6,525 nt of DNA. Origin: an uncultured Collinsella sp. GTDB taxonomy: Bacteria; Actinomycetota; Coriobacteriia; Coriobacteriales; Coriobacteriaceae. The DNA lies in NCBI GenBank assembly GCA_937958315.1, contig CALFGH010000189.1:1-6525 (forward strand), in the 5' to 3' direction. Below, in pieces: positions 1 to 4,614 of this stretch. Position 1 is the first letter of the stretch. Each line of letters starts with the position of its first letter. Under the pieces are notes generated by a model, which was given only the letters and a program-made list of their open reading frames with translations, did no database searches and was not told where the DNA came from. The position numbers and the translations under genes were made by a program.

Positions 1-2
1 AC

Positions 3-113
3 ACCAACAACGTCGACGTGCACATCGCGCACCTGCGCGCCAAGATCGAGGACGCCGGCAGCGCCCGCGTCATCCAGACCGTGCGCGGGGTAGGCTATGT
101 CTGCCGCGCGTAA
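3..113 (+). CDS. Response regulator, C-terminal end of OmpR/PhoB-type DNA-binding domain (partial)
   Basis: Only the last 36 residues and the TAA stop lie in the window; the reading frame enters from the left edge. They read as the recognition helix and final wing of an OmpR/PhoB winged-helix domain: VDVHIAHLRAKIE followed by VIQTVRGVGYVCRA. The 'V(D/H)xHIxxLRxKI…I.TVRGxGY' pattern is diagnostic of this family. The product would bind DNA as a phosphorylation-dependent transcription factor. Its stop overlaps the start of the downstream histidine kinase by 17 nt, so the two are an operonic pair and very probably cognate partners. The receiver domain is outside the window, so its phospho-acceptor Asp cannot be checked. 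Confidence 0.93.
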   Translation, partial: TNNVDVHIAHLRAKIEDAGSARVIQTVRGVGYVCRA

Positions 114-1392
114 CGCCGAGACCAAGCGCGTCACATCCATCGCCCGTGCCATCAACTGGAGCTATATGTGGCGCCGCCTGATGAGCTACGTCTGGCTCGA
201 TCTGCTGCTGGTGGTGATTGCAGCGGCGATCCTCGTCTATGGATACAACCAGACGCTGCCCGACGGCGCGTTTACCGCGGGATGGATCCCCAGCGCCGCC
301 GTTCGCGGCATGTCGCTGACGCCTGCGCGTGGCTGGGACCTGGCAACACTCACCTATACCGTCGAGCTTGCGCGCACCATCAAGACCTTCCCCCTCGCGC
401 AGGACCTCGTCACGCTATGGCCTCTCTACCTTGTCGTTGTAGGTTGGCAGGTCATCAGCGTGCTCAACATGCTCGGCGGCGCCCGACGCGTACGCCGCAC
501 CATGGCACCGCTCAACGACCTGGCCCTGCGCGTGGACGAGCTCGGCCGTATGCAGCTCTCCGGCGGCAAGATGGAAACGCTGGAGCAGGCCATCGAGCGA
601 GCAAGCGTCGATTCGCCGAGCGTCACCACTGGCGACGCCGACTTGGCGAGCATCGAGGTCGCGCTCAACCGCCTACTGCGTCAGATGCAAGAGGCCAAGC
701 TACAGCAGATGCGCTTTGTCAACGACGCGAGTCACGAACTGCGCACGCCCATCGCAGTGATCCAGGGCTACGTGAACATGCTCGATCGTTGGGGTAAGGA
801 CGACCCAGCCGTGCTGGCGGAGTCTATCGCATCCCTCAAGGCCGAAAGCGAGCATATGCAGGAGCTCGTGGAGCAGCTGCTGTTTTTGGCGCGCGGCGAT
901 GCCGGCCGCACCGTGCTGCGGCGCGCAAATACCAACCTGGCTGCACTGGTCGGCGAGGTTTGCGAAGAATCGCAGATGATCGATGCCGGGCACACGTATC
1001 GGCTGGCGTACGATGCCGCACTTACCAGCGACCCGCGCTGCAACGCATCGGTTGACGTGGCACTCGTGAAGCAGGCGCTGCGCGTGATCGTGCAAAACGC
1101 CGCCAAGTATTCGGACGCGGGCACGACCGTCACGTTTGCCATAACGCCCGATGCGGGCACGGGCGCGATTGACATAAGCATTGAGGACGAGGGCATCGGC
1201 ATGAACCAGGAATCCGCAGCTCACGCGTTCGAGCGGTTCTACCGTGCCGACAACGCGCGCGATGCCGGCGCACAGGGTTCGGGCCTGGGGCTCGCTATCG
1301 CCAAGTGGATCGTCGACAGCCACGGCGGCGTCATCGGTGTGACCTCGGTCGAAGGGGTCGGCAGCCGCTTTACGATTCGCCTGCCGCGGTAG
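97..1392 (+). CDS. Two-component sensor histidine kinase (HisKA + HATPase_c)
   Basis: A complete 431-residue membrane histidine kinase that autophosphorylates on His and passes the phosphate to the response regulator encoded just upstream. There are two membrane segments, roughly residues 33-50 and 104-124, flanking an extracytoplasmic stretch of about 53 residues. A linker/HAMP-like region runs from about 126 to 200. The H-box is NDASHELRTPIAVI with phospho-acceptor His213. The N-box contains Asn334 (VIVQNAAKYS), the G1 box is DEGIG (364-368), the F-box FERFYR (378-383) and the G2 box GSGLGL (394-399), so all catalytic motifs are intact. The ATG at 97 lies inside the regulator gene and follows a GGGGTAGG Shine-Dalgarno-like run; the 17-nt overlap favours translational coupling. 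The sensor loop is short and has no domain I recognise, so the stimulus is unknown. The general architecture is certain; a specific subfamily name is not. Confidence 0.96.
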   Translation: MSAARNAETKRVTSIARAINWSYMWRRLMSYVWLDLLLVVIAAAILVYGYNQTLPDGAFTAGWIPSAAVRGMSLTPARGWDLATLTYTVELARTIKTFPLAQDLVTLWPLYLVVVGWQVISVLNMLGGARRVRRTMAPLNDLALRVDELGRMQLSGGKMETLEQAIERASVDSPSVTTGDADLASIEVALNRLLRQMQEAKLQQMRFVNDASHELRTPIAVIQGYVNMLDRWGKDDPAVLAESIASLKAESEHMQELVEQLLFLARGDAGRTVLRRANTNLAALVGEVCEESQMIDAGHTYRLAYDAALTSDPRCNASVDVALVKQALRVIVQNAAKYSDAGTTVTFAITPDAGTGAIDISIEDEGIGMNQESAAHAFERFYRADNARDAGAQGSGLGLAIAKWIVDSHGGVIGVTSVEGVGSRFTIRLPR

Positions 1393-1406
1393 GGGCGTCT
1401 CTCACG

Positions 1407-1594
1407 AATCGAAGGTGAATGCTTTTCCGCGAAGTGAACGACCTATTTTGGACCCCTGGAGCATCCGCACTTTTTGGCGCCAAAACCGCAGGGAAAACCT
1501 GACAAAACCGCAGGAAACGGTGCCTCCAAAGTGTCGATGCTCCAGGGGTTCGATTTCACTCGTTCACTTCGCGGAAAGCCATTCACCTTCGATT
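1407..1594. repeat. Long imperfect inverted repeat, possible MITE-like or repetitive extragenic element
   Basis: The left arm (1407-1473) and right arm (1528-1594) are each 67 nt and align as reverse complements without gaps, 56 of 67 positions matching by my hand count. The matches fall in blocks of 15, 18, 14 and 6 nt, separated by 2-nt, 10-nt and 2-nt divergent stretches. The 54-nt centre holds a perfect 14-bp palindrome, TTTTGGCGCCAAAA (1472-1485), and two direct copies of CAAAACCGCAGG (1481-1492 and 1503-1514). The element lies between the convergent kinase and VOC genes, in front of the terminator. I see no clear target-site duplication and no transposase. The overall shape suggests a non-autonomous mobile or repetitive element, but genome copy number is unknown. 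Confidence 0.85.
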
Positions 1595-1625
1595 TACGGC
1601 AGCCCGTCAGTCACCCTCTCGGCAT

Positions 1626-1666
1626 TAAAAATGGGGCAAGGCCACGCGCCTTACCCCATTTTTTGC
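1626..1666 (-). terminator. Bidirectional rho-independent terminator between convergent genes
   Basis: A GC-rich stem with left arm 1631-1643 and right arm 1648-1660 (AATGGGG…AAGGC against GCCTTACCCCATT) is flanked by A's on the left and by TTTTTT on the right. Read on the minus strand, the single imperfect position becomes a G·U pair and the stem is fully paired, followed by a T run. It lies about 20 nt past the stop of the VOC gene. On the plus strand it also has a T6 tail and could end transcription from the histidine kinase. Confidence 0.9.
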
Positions 1667-1686
1667 TAGCTATAGCAGCTTGCGCG

Positions 1687-2061
1687 CTACTCGCGGCACA
1701 GGTGCACGGCAAAGCCGGCGAACTCGCGCTTAAAGTACACGAGCTTGGTGCTACCGTCGGGCAGCAGCACGCGCGACTCCTCGTTGACCTCGAGCCCACG
1801 CTCGGCAAACCACTTCTCGGCCGCATCGATGTCGTTAACGGCAAAGCCGATGTGGCCCTTGGCGCCACGCCCGTTCTGCTTCATGACCTCGACCAGCGAA
1901 TCGTTAAAGTACGAAACCGGGGTCTCGATAACGGGCAGGCCCATCATCGTCGAGAACAGCTCAGCGATCTCCAGGGCATCGGCCGGGTCGGTGGCGTTGA
2001 TGCCCACGTGGGCGACGCGCATGCCAAAGAGCTCTACCGGGTTGGCGTTCTGCTCACTCAT
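1687..2061 (-). CDS. VOC-superfamily (glyoxalase-fold) small protein
   Basis: A 124-residue protein with a VOC βαβββ fold. The first half contains MRVAHVGIN (His18) and DSLVEVMK (Glu58), and the second half GHIGFAVNDIDAAEKWFAERG (His70) and AGFAVHLCRE. His18 and His70 sit where metal ligands of this superfamily usually fall; the final ligand, often Glu, is here near His120. From memory, the 'NGHI…NDIDxA…GFAxHL' pattern resembles the VOC proteins found with KHG/KDPG aldolases in Firmicutes sugar-acid operons; no aldolase is present here. It is the second gene of a pair, 11 nt after the PTS IIB stop, with no strong Shine-Dalgarno in that gap, so translational coupling is likely. I chose the ATG at 2061 because the longer in-frame reading overlaps the IIB gene throughout. 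The substrate is unknown; an epimerase or lyase role is conceivable. Confidence 0.88.
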   Translation of the reverse strand: MSEQNANPVELFGMRVAHVGINATDPADALEIAELFSTMMGLPVIETPVSYFNDSLVEVMKQNGRGAKGHIGFAVNDIDAAEKWFAERGLEVNEESRVLLPDGSTKLVYFKREFAGFAVHLCRE

Positions 2062-2072
2062 ACAGTCAGCGC

Positions 2073-2360
2073 CTACTGAGCCATGACGTCGAGGACGGCC
2101 TTCTCGGCGGCGACGCGGTTCATGCCGGTCATGAAGGGCACGCCGCTCACGTACGGGCAGGTGAGGCCCTCGGGGGCAACGGTGGTGGCGATCAGCAGGT
2201 CGGCGCCCTCGTCGCAAACGTCCTTGGCCTCGGAGATGGCGCACTGCACGATCTCGTACTTGTCGGCGTAACCGTTGGCGTCGAGCATGGTGGCGACCTT
2301 CTGGGCAACGAGCGTGGAAGTAGCAGCGCCAGCACCGCAAGCCAAAACGATCTTCTTCAT
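2073..2360 (-). CDS. PTS system IIB component, galactitol (Gat)-type family
   Basis: A complete 95-residue protein beginning MKKIVLACGAGAATSTLVAQ. The motif CGxGxATS with Cys8 is the phosphocysteine loop of the Gat/lactose-like IIB fold, and the length matches a free-standing IIB domain. IIB takes phosphate from a IIA protein and gives it to sugar bound by the membrane IIC. Neither IIA nor IIC is visible next to it; the only partner is the VOC gene downstream. The start is supported by a strong GAAGGGAG ribosome site about 10 nt upstream of the ATG. A weak promoter candidate (TACACT as -10, no good -35) lies about 40 nt further up. The residue following the motif Cys-Gly is Ala rather than the common Ser or Thr. 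The family call is secure; the sugar is unknown and the 'galactitol' name denotes family only. Confidence 0.92.
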   Translation of the reverse strand: MKKIVLACGAGAATSTLVAQKVATMLDANGYADKYEIVQCAISEAKDVCDEGADLLIATTVAPEGLTCPYVSGVPFMTGMNRVAAEKAVLDVMAQ

Positions 2361-2438
2361 AGGTAATGTCTCCCTTCGTGGTTTACTTTAGGTAAGTGTA
2401 CCGCAGCGAGCGATGGCACTCAGCCTCGATGAGCTTTT

Positions 2439-2468
2439 ATGCCAGTTTGCTTGCGCGCTGCGTATAAT
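2439..2468 (+). promoter_or_regulatory. Predicted sigma-70-type promoter for the 2524 gene
   Basis: A perfect TATAAT -10 box lies at 2463-2468. Eighteen bp upstream is ATGCCA (2439-2444), which matches four of six TTGACA positions. The predicted start is near 2475, giving a leader of about 50 nt before the ATG at 2524. The leader includes TCATACCGCTCGCTTTATGA, which could form a short TCATA/TATGA hairpin before the ribosome site. Confidence 0.7.
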
Positions 2469-2523
2469 ACATCTAGTACGTGTTGTCATACCGCTCGCTT
2501 TATGAGCGACTAAGGACCCCAAT

Positions 2524-3147
2524 ATGCCCGATTCCCGCACCCTCTGGACCGCCGTCGTCATCATCTGTATCGCCGTGTCGGTGTTCTTTAGCGTAAAAAA
2601 ACGCACCACGTTTAAGCGTCTGCAGCAGCTTATGGCTGCCAAGCAGTGGGACGAGTTCGATCGCTTGCTCGATGGCAAACTCACCAGCATGCTGTACCCG
2701 CGCTACAACCGCGACTACCTGCGTCTGAACTCCTATCTGCTGCGCGAGGACCACGAGCGTGCCAGCGAGATGTTCGACCTGCTGCTGGGGCTCAATCTGC
2801 CCAAGATGCAGCGCGTCGACCTGGTGATCAAAGCCTTTAACTACTACGTTGGCCAGGAGGACCGCAAAAAGTCCAAGGAGCTTCTGCACGAGATCAAGGG
2901 CTTTGAGGGCGGTCAGGCCGAGGCAGTCTCGCACGAGTGCCAGCTGATGTACGACACGATGATCTTGAAGCGCCACAACGACATTCCCGAGCTGGAGCGC
3001 ATGCTCGAGGATGTCGGCGACGACCCGGTCAAGCGCTGCCGCCTGGAGTACCTGCTGGCCCTGCAGTACAAGAACAAGGGTGACGAAGCCAAGTTCCAGG
3101 AGTTCCTGGAGAAGTCGGGCCAACACTCGATGGCCGTCAACGCGTAA
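2524..3147 (+). CDS. Hypothetical membrane-anchored helical-repeat (TPR-like) protein
   Basis: A complete 207-residue protein that I do not recognise by name. Residues about 7-24 (LWTAVVIICIAVSVFFSV) form one membrane anchor, followed at once by KKRTTFKR, so by the positive-inside rule the rest should face the cytoplasm. Residues 30-200 are predicted all-helical, with TPR-like pairs: 'RLQQLMAAKQWDEFDRLLD', 'LNSYLLREDHERASEMFDLLL', 'AFNYYVGQEDRKKSKELLHEI', 'RCRLEYLLALQYKNKGDEAKFQEFLE'. No catalytic motif is visible; a scaffold or adaptor role is the natural inference. The start is supported by AAGGA at 2512-2516, 7 nt upstream, and by the TATAAT promoter. No terminator separates it from the tRNA gene 31 nt downstream, so some readthrough into the tRNA is possible. 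Confidence 0.85.
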   Translation: MPDSRTLWTAVVIICIAVSVFFSVKKRTTFKRLQQLMAAKQWDEFDRLLDGKLTSMLYPRYNRDYLRLNSYLLREDHERASEMFDLLLGLNLPKMQRVDLVIKAFNYYVGQEDRKKSKELLHEIKGFEGGQAEAVSHECQLMYDTMILKRHNDIPELERMLEDVGDDPVKRCRLEYLLALQYKNKGDEAKFQEFLEKSGQHSMAVNA

Positions 3148-3158
3148 CGGACGGCTTG

Positions 3159-3167
3159 TGCTAGACT
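3159..3167 (+). promoter_or_regulatory. Possible extended -10 promoter for tRNA-Leu
   Basis: TGC followed by TAGACT (3162-3167) fits an extended -10 element and would start transcription only a few nt before the tRNA 5' end at 3179. No good -35 is visible, and the tRNA might instead be transcribed from the upstream gene. The overlapping AGACT-TCT-AGTCT is a small inverted repeat (3163-3175). Confidence 0.35.
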
Positions 3168-3178
3168 TCTAGTCTTAC

Positions 3179-3263
3179 GGGGGCGTGGCGGAATTGGCAT
3201 ACGCAGGGGACTTAAAATCCCTCGCCGCAAGGATTGTGGGTTCGAGTCCCACCGCCCCTACCA
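3179..3263 (+). tRNA. tRNA-Leu (anticodon UAA)
   Basis: An 85-nt class II tRNA that decodes UUA (and UUG by wobble). The acceptor stem GGGGGCG (3179-3185) pairs with CGCCCCT (3253-3259), with one G·U at the first pair; the discriminator is A3260 and CCA is encoded (3261-3263). The anticodon stem is GGGGA/TCCCT with loop CTTAAAA, giving anticodon TAA at 3213-3215. A long variable arm follows (about 3223-3235), as expected for tRNA-Leu. The T-arm is GTGGG-TTCGAGT-CCCAC (3236-3252). The D-arm GTGGCGGAATTGGCATACGC is typical for Leu. All stems are intact. Confidence 0.97.
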
Positions 3264-3278
3264 TATGAAGCGTTCGAA

Positions 3279-3314
3279 CCCGTGTCCCCCAGGGATGCGG
3301 GCTCGTTTCTTTTG
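3279..3314 (+). terminator. Probable terminator downstream of tRNA-Leu
   Basis: A 10-bp stem (3279-3288 with 3292-3301) has a CCA loop; the two central positions are G·U pairs in the RNA. It is followed by CTCGTTTCTTTT, a T-rich but interrupted tail. It starts 16 nt after the tRNA CCA end, a usual place for a tRNA transcript terminator. Confidence 0.65.
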
Positions 3315-3320
3315 GACGCC

Positions 3321-3416
3321 GGCGGGGCTCGAGCCCGCGAGGGGGCGAGCGTCAAGCGGACGCGCAGCGTCCGCAGCAAGCCAGCGAGGGCACCGGCAGG
3401 CGACCGAAGCCGGTGC
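3321..3416. repeat. Cluster of three GC-rich inverted repeats
   Basis: Three short hairpins follow each other. The first is the 12-bp palindrome GGGCTCGAGCCC (3325-3336); its surroundings can also be drawn as a T-arm-like 5-bp stem with a 7-nt loop (3322-3338). The second is GCGGACGC-GCA-GCGTCCGC (3356-3374), a perfect 8-bp stem with a 3-nt loop. The third is GCACCGGC…GCCGGTGC (3390-3397 with 3409-3416), a perfect 8-bp stem with an 11-nt loop. None has a T run, so they are not simple terminators. No believable ORF covers the stretch. It could be a structured RNA or an extragenic repeat. Confidence 0.7.
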
Positions 3417-3431
3417 GGATCTGTGCAGCAA

Positions 3432-3454
3432 ATACGCAGACGTCCCACCGCCCC
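3432..3454 (+). repeat. Partial duplicate of tRNA-Leu (ATACGCAG plus 3' end)
   Basis: GTCCCACCGCCCC (3442-3454) is an exact 13-nt copy of tRNA-Leu positions 3246-3258, covering the end of the T-arm and the acceptor 3' strand. Two nt upstream of the copy stands ATACGCAG (3432-3439), identical to tRNA positions 3199-3206. The order is the same as in the tRNA, with about 37 nt missing between the blocks. This looks like a decayed, internally deleted tRNA-Leu copy, or an attachment-site-like repeat of the tRNA 3' end. The blocks are short, so chance is not excluded. Confidence 0.5.
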
Positions 3455-3503
3455 GCGCTTCAGAAAGTCAGCTAATTTAGGACGGGCTAAAAAATCGCTT
3501 CGG

Positions 3504-3587
3504 TCCCTTAGAAGTTGCGGTGGAATAGTTCCTGTTTTGGCCGTTTACCGGCCCATTTAGGAACTATTTCACCGCAACTCAGAGGGA
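3504..3587. repeat. Long hairpin with nested stem downstream of ppx
   Basis: Two 20-nt arms (3514-3533 and 3559-3578) are reverse complements except one position, which becomes G·U if transcribed on the plus strand. The 25-nt interior holds a second stem, GGCCG-TTTAC-CGGCC (3539-3553). Outside the arms, TCCCT (3504-3508) can pair with AGGGA (3583-3587). It lies 14 nt past the ppx stop on the minus strand. Beyond it on that strand, a TTTTTT run occurs at 3490-3495, some distance from the stem. It may shape the 3' end of the ppx transcript, but it is not a canonical terminator and is more like an extragenic repeat. Confidence 0.85.
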
Positions 3588-3592
3588 GACGG

Positions 3593-4594
3593 TTAAAGAG
3601 CGCTCAGACTCGGGGTCCAGGCGATGGTGGGGGTTGCACCGTCGAGAGTCTCGTTGATGGTGGCGGCCATGCCGGCGAGTAAGCTGTTCTCGCTTACAGT
3701 GAGCGTCTTGTAGCCGCCGGCTCGCATGAGCTCGCGGATTACCACGGCACCGGCCAAGATAACGCCCGCGCGTTTGGGCTGCACGCCTGGCAACGCGGCA
3801 ATGCCTGCAACATCCAGCGCAGACATGCGCTCGATAGCGATCGAAATCTGTTCCATCGAAAGCTCGCGCAGGTGCACGAAGCTCGAATCATACGGCTCCA
3901 GCTCGTGGACCAGAGCCACCAGCGTAGTCACCGTGCCGCCCACTGCGACCAAGCGTTCGGCGCGCTCAAAGTCGACAGGCAGACTCTCAAAGTAGCCCGC
4001 AAACTGCTCGTTTGCCCACGTGGCAGCGGCAGCAAGCTCGCCGTCCGCAGGCGGCAGTGCCGAGAAAAACCGCTCCGTCACGCGGCGACAACCGATGTCC
4101 AGCGAACGCGTACCCTCCAGCGCGAAGACCCCACGCTCCGGTGCGTACACACCCGTCGCGAGTTCCGTGGATCCGCCGCCCGAATCGGCAACAATGATGC
4201 GCTCGCCGGCAAAGTCGTGCGCCACGCCAAAAAACGTCAGGCGCGCCTCGACCTCGCCCGGAATCACCTGCGGTTCGAGCCCCAGCTTACGCAGGCCGTC
4301 CAGCAGCCGCGCGGCATTGGACGCATCGCGCGCGGCGCTCGTGCACGTGGTGCAGATGCACGCGGCCCCAAAGGCACGGGCCTCATCCACAAACATGCGA
4401 CACGCAGCGAGCACACGCTCGACAGCCGCCTCGCAAAAGCGACCCGTCGCGTCCACACCCTCGCCCAGGTCGGTAATCTCGGTATGCTTGGACGATCCCA
4501 CGATCGCCCCGCCCTCGACCTGCGCTAACACCAGTCGCGACGACACCGTTCCCAGATCGATCGCCGCCACCTTATATCGTTTGCAATCTGCCAT
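3593..4594 (-). CDS. Ppx/GppA family phosphatase (exopolyphosphatase / pppGpp phosphohydrolase type)
   Basis: A complete 333-residue cytoplasmic enzyme of the ASKHA fold. Family members remove terminal phosphate from polyphosphate or convert pppGpp to ppGpp. Signatures in order: phosphate-1 loop VAAIDLGTVSSRLVLA (9-24); CTSAARDASN (84-93), matching the usual TSAxRDAxN; IPGEVEARLTFFGV (111-124), which carries the catalytic-region Glu residues; phosphate-2 loop VADSGGGSTEL (135-145); and adenosine-type loop VAVGGTVTT in the second half. Its length matches the short, two-domain actinobacterial form without a C-terminal HD-like extension. The ATG is preceded by a GGAGGGG ribosome site in the 20-nt gap after divIC, so the genes are probably co-transcribed. 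An odd feature is the Cys cluster CICTTC (79-84) just before the TSAARDA motif. Which substrate dominates cannot be told from sequence. Confidence 0.95.
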   Translation of the reverse strand: MADCKRYKVAAIDLGTVSSRLVLAQVEGGAIVGSSKHTEITDLGEGVDATGRFCEAAVERVLAACRMFVDEARAFGAACICTTCTSAARDASNAARLLDGLRKLGLEPQVIPGEVEARLTFFGVAHDFAGERIIVADSGGGSTELATGVYAPERGVFALEGTRSLDIGCRRVTERFFSALPPADGELAAAATWANEQFAGYFESLPVDFERAERLVAVGGTVTTLVALVHELEPYDSSFVHLRELSMEQISIAIERMSALDVAGIAALPGVQPKRAGVILAGAVVIRELMRAGGYKTLTVSENSLLAGMAATINETLDGATPTIAWTPSLSAL

Positions 4595-4614
4595 TGCCGG
4601 CTCCCCTCCGGGCG

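Noticed and set aside
700..1323. Long minus-strand open frames opposite the histidine kinase
   Set aside because: Shadow frames of a high-GC gene; the plus strand encodes a complete kinase with all motifs.
1481..1514. Possible CRISPR-like direct repeats
   Set aside because: Only two 12-nt copies at a 22-nt period, with no further units and no cas genes.
1415..2079. Plus-strand open frames of 84 and 201 codons running from the inverted repeat into the VOC gene
   Set aside because: They consist of the inverted repeat, the terminator and the antisense of the VOC gene; no ribosome site and no recognisable protein.
1687..2340. 217-codon minus-strand frame starting inside the IIB gene
   Set aside because: The N-terminal part is an Arg/His-rich out-of-frame reading of IIB; the true VOC start is the ATG at 2061.
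3290..3400. Minus-strand tRNA-like fold using GGACGCT/GGCGTCC as acceptor arms
   Set aside because: The span is only about 59 nt, the T-arm does not pair in register and no anticodon arm is present.
3246..3454. A complete integrated element between tRNA-Leu and the repeated 3' end
   Set aside because: The interval is under 200 bp and holds no integrase or other gene; at most it is a scar or a decayed tRNA copy.
3212..3560. Open frames on both strands across the tRNA and downstream hairpins (for example 'GGGTRTHNPCGEGF')
   Set aside because: These are typical spurious translations of tRNA and GC-rich intergenic sequence; composition is Arg/Pro/Ala-rich with no domain.
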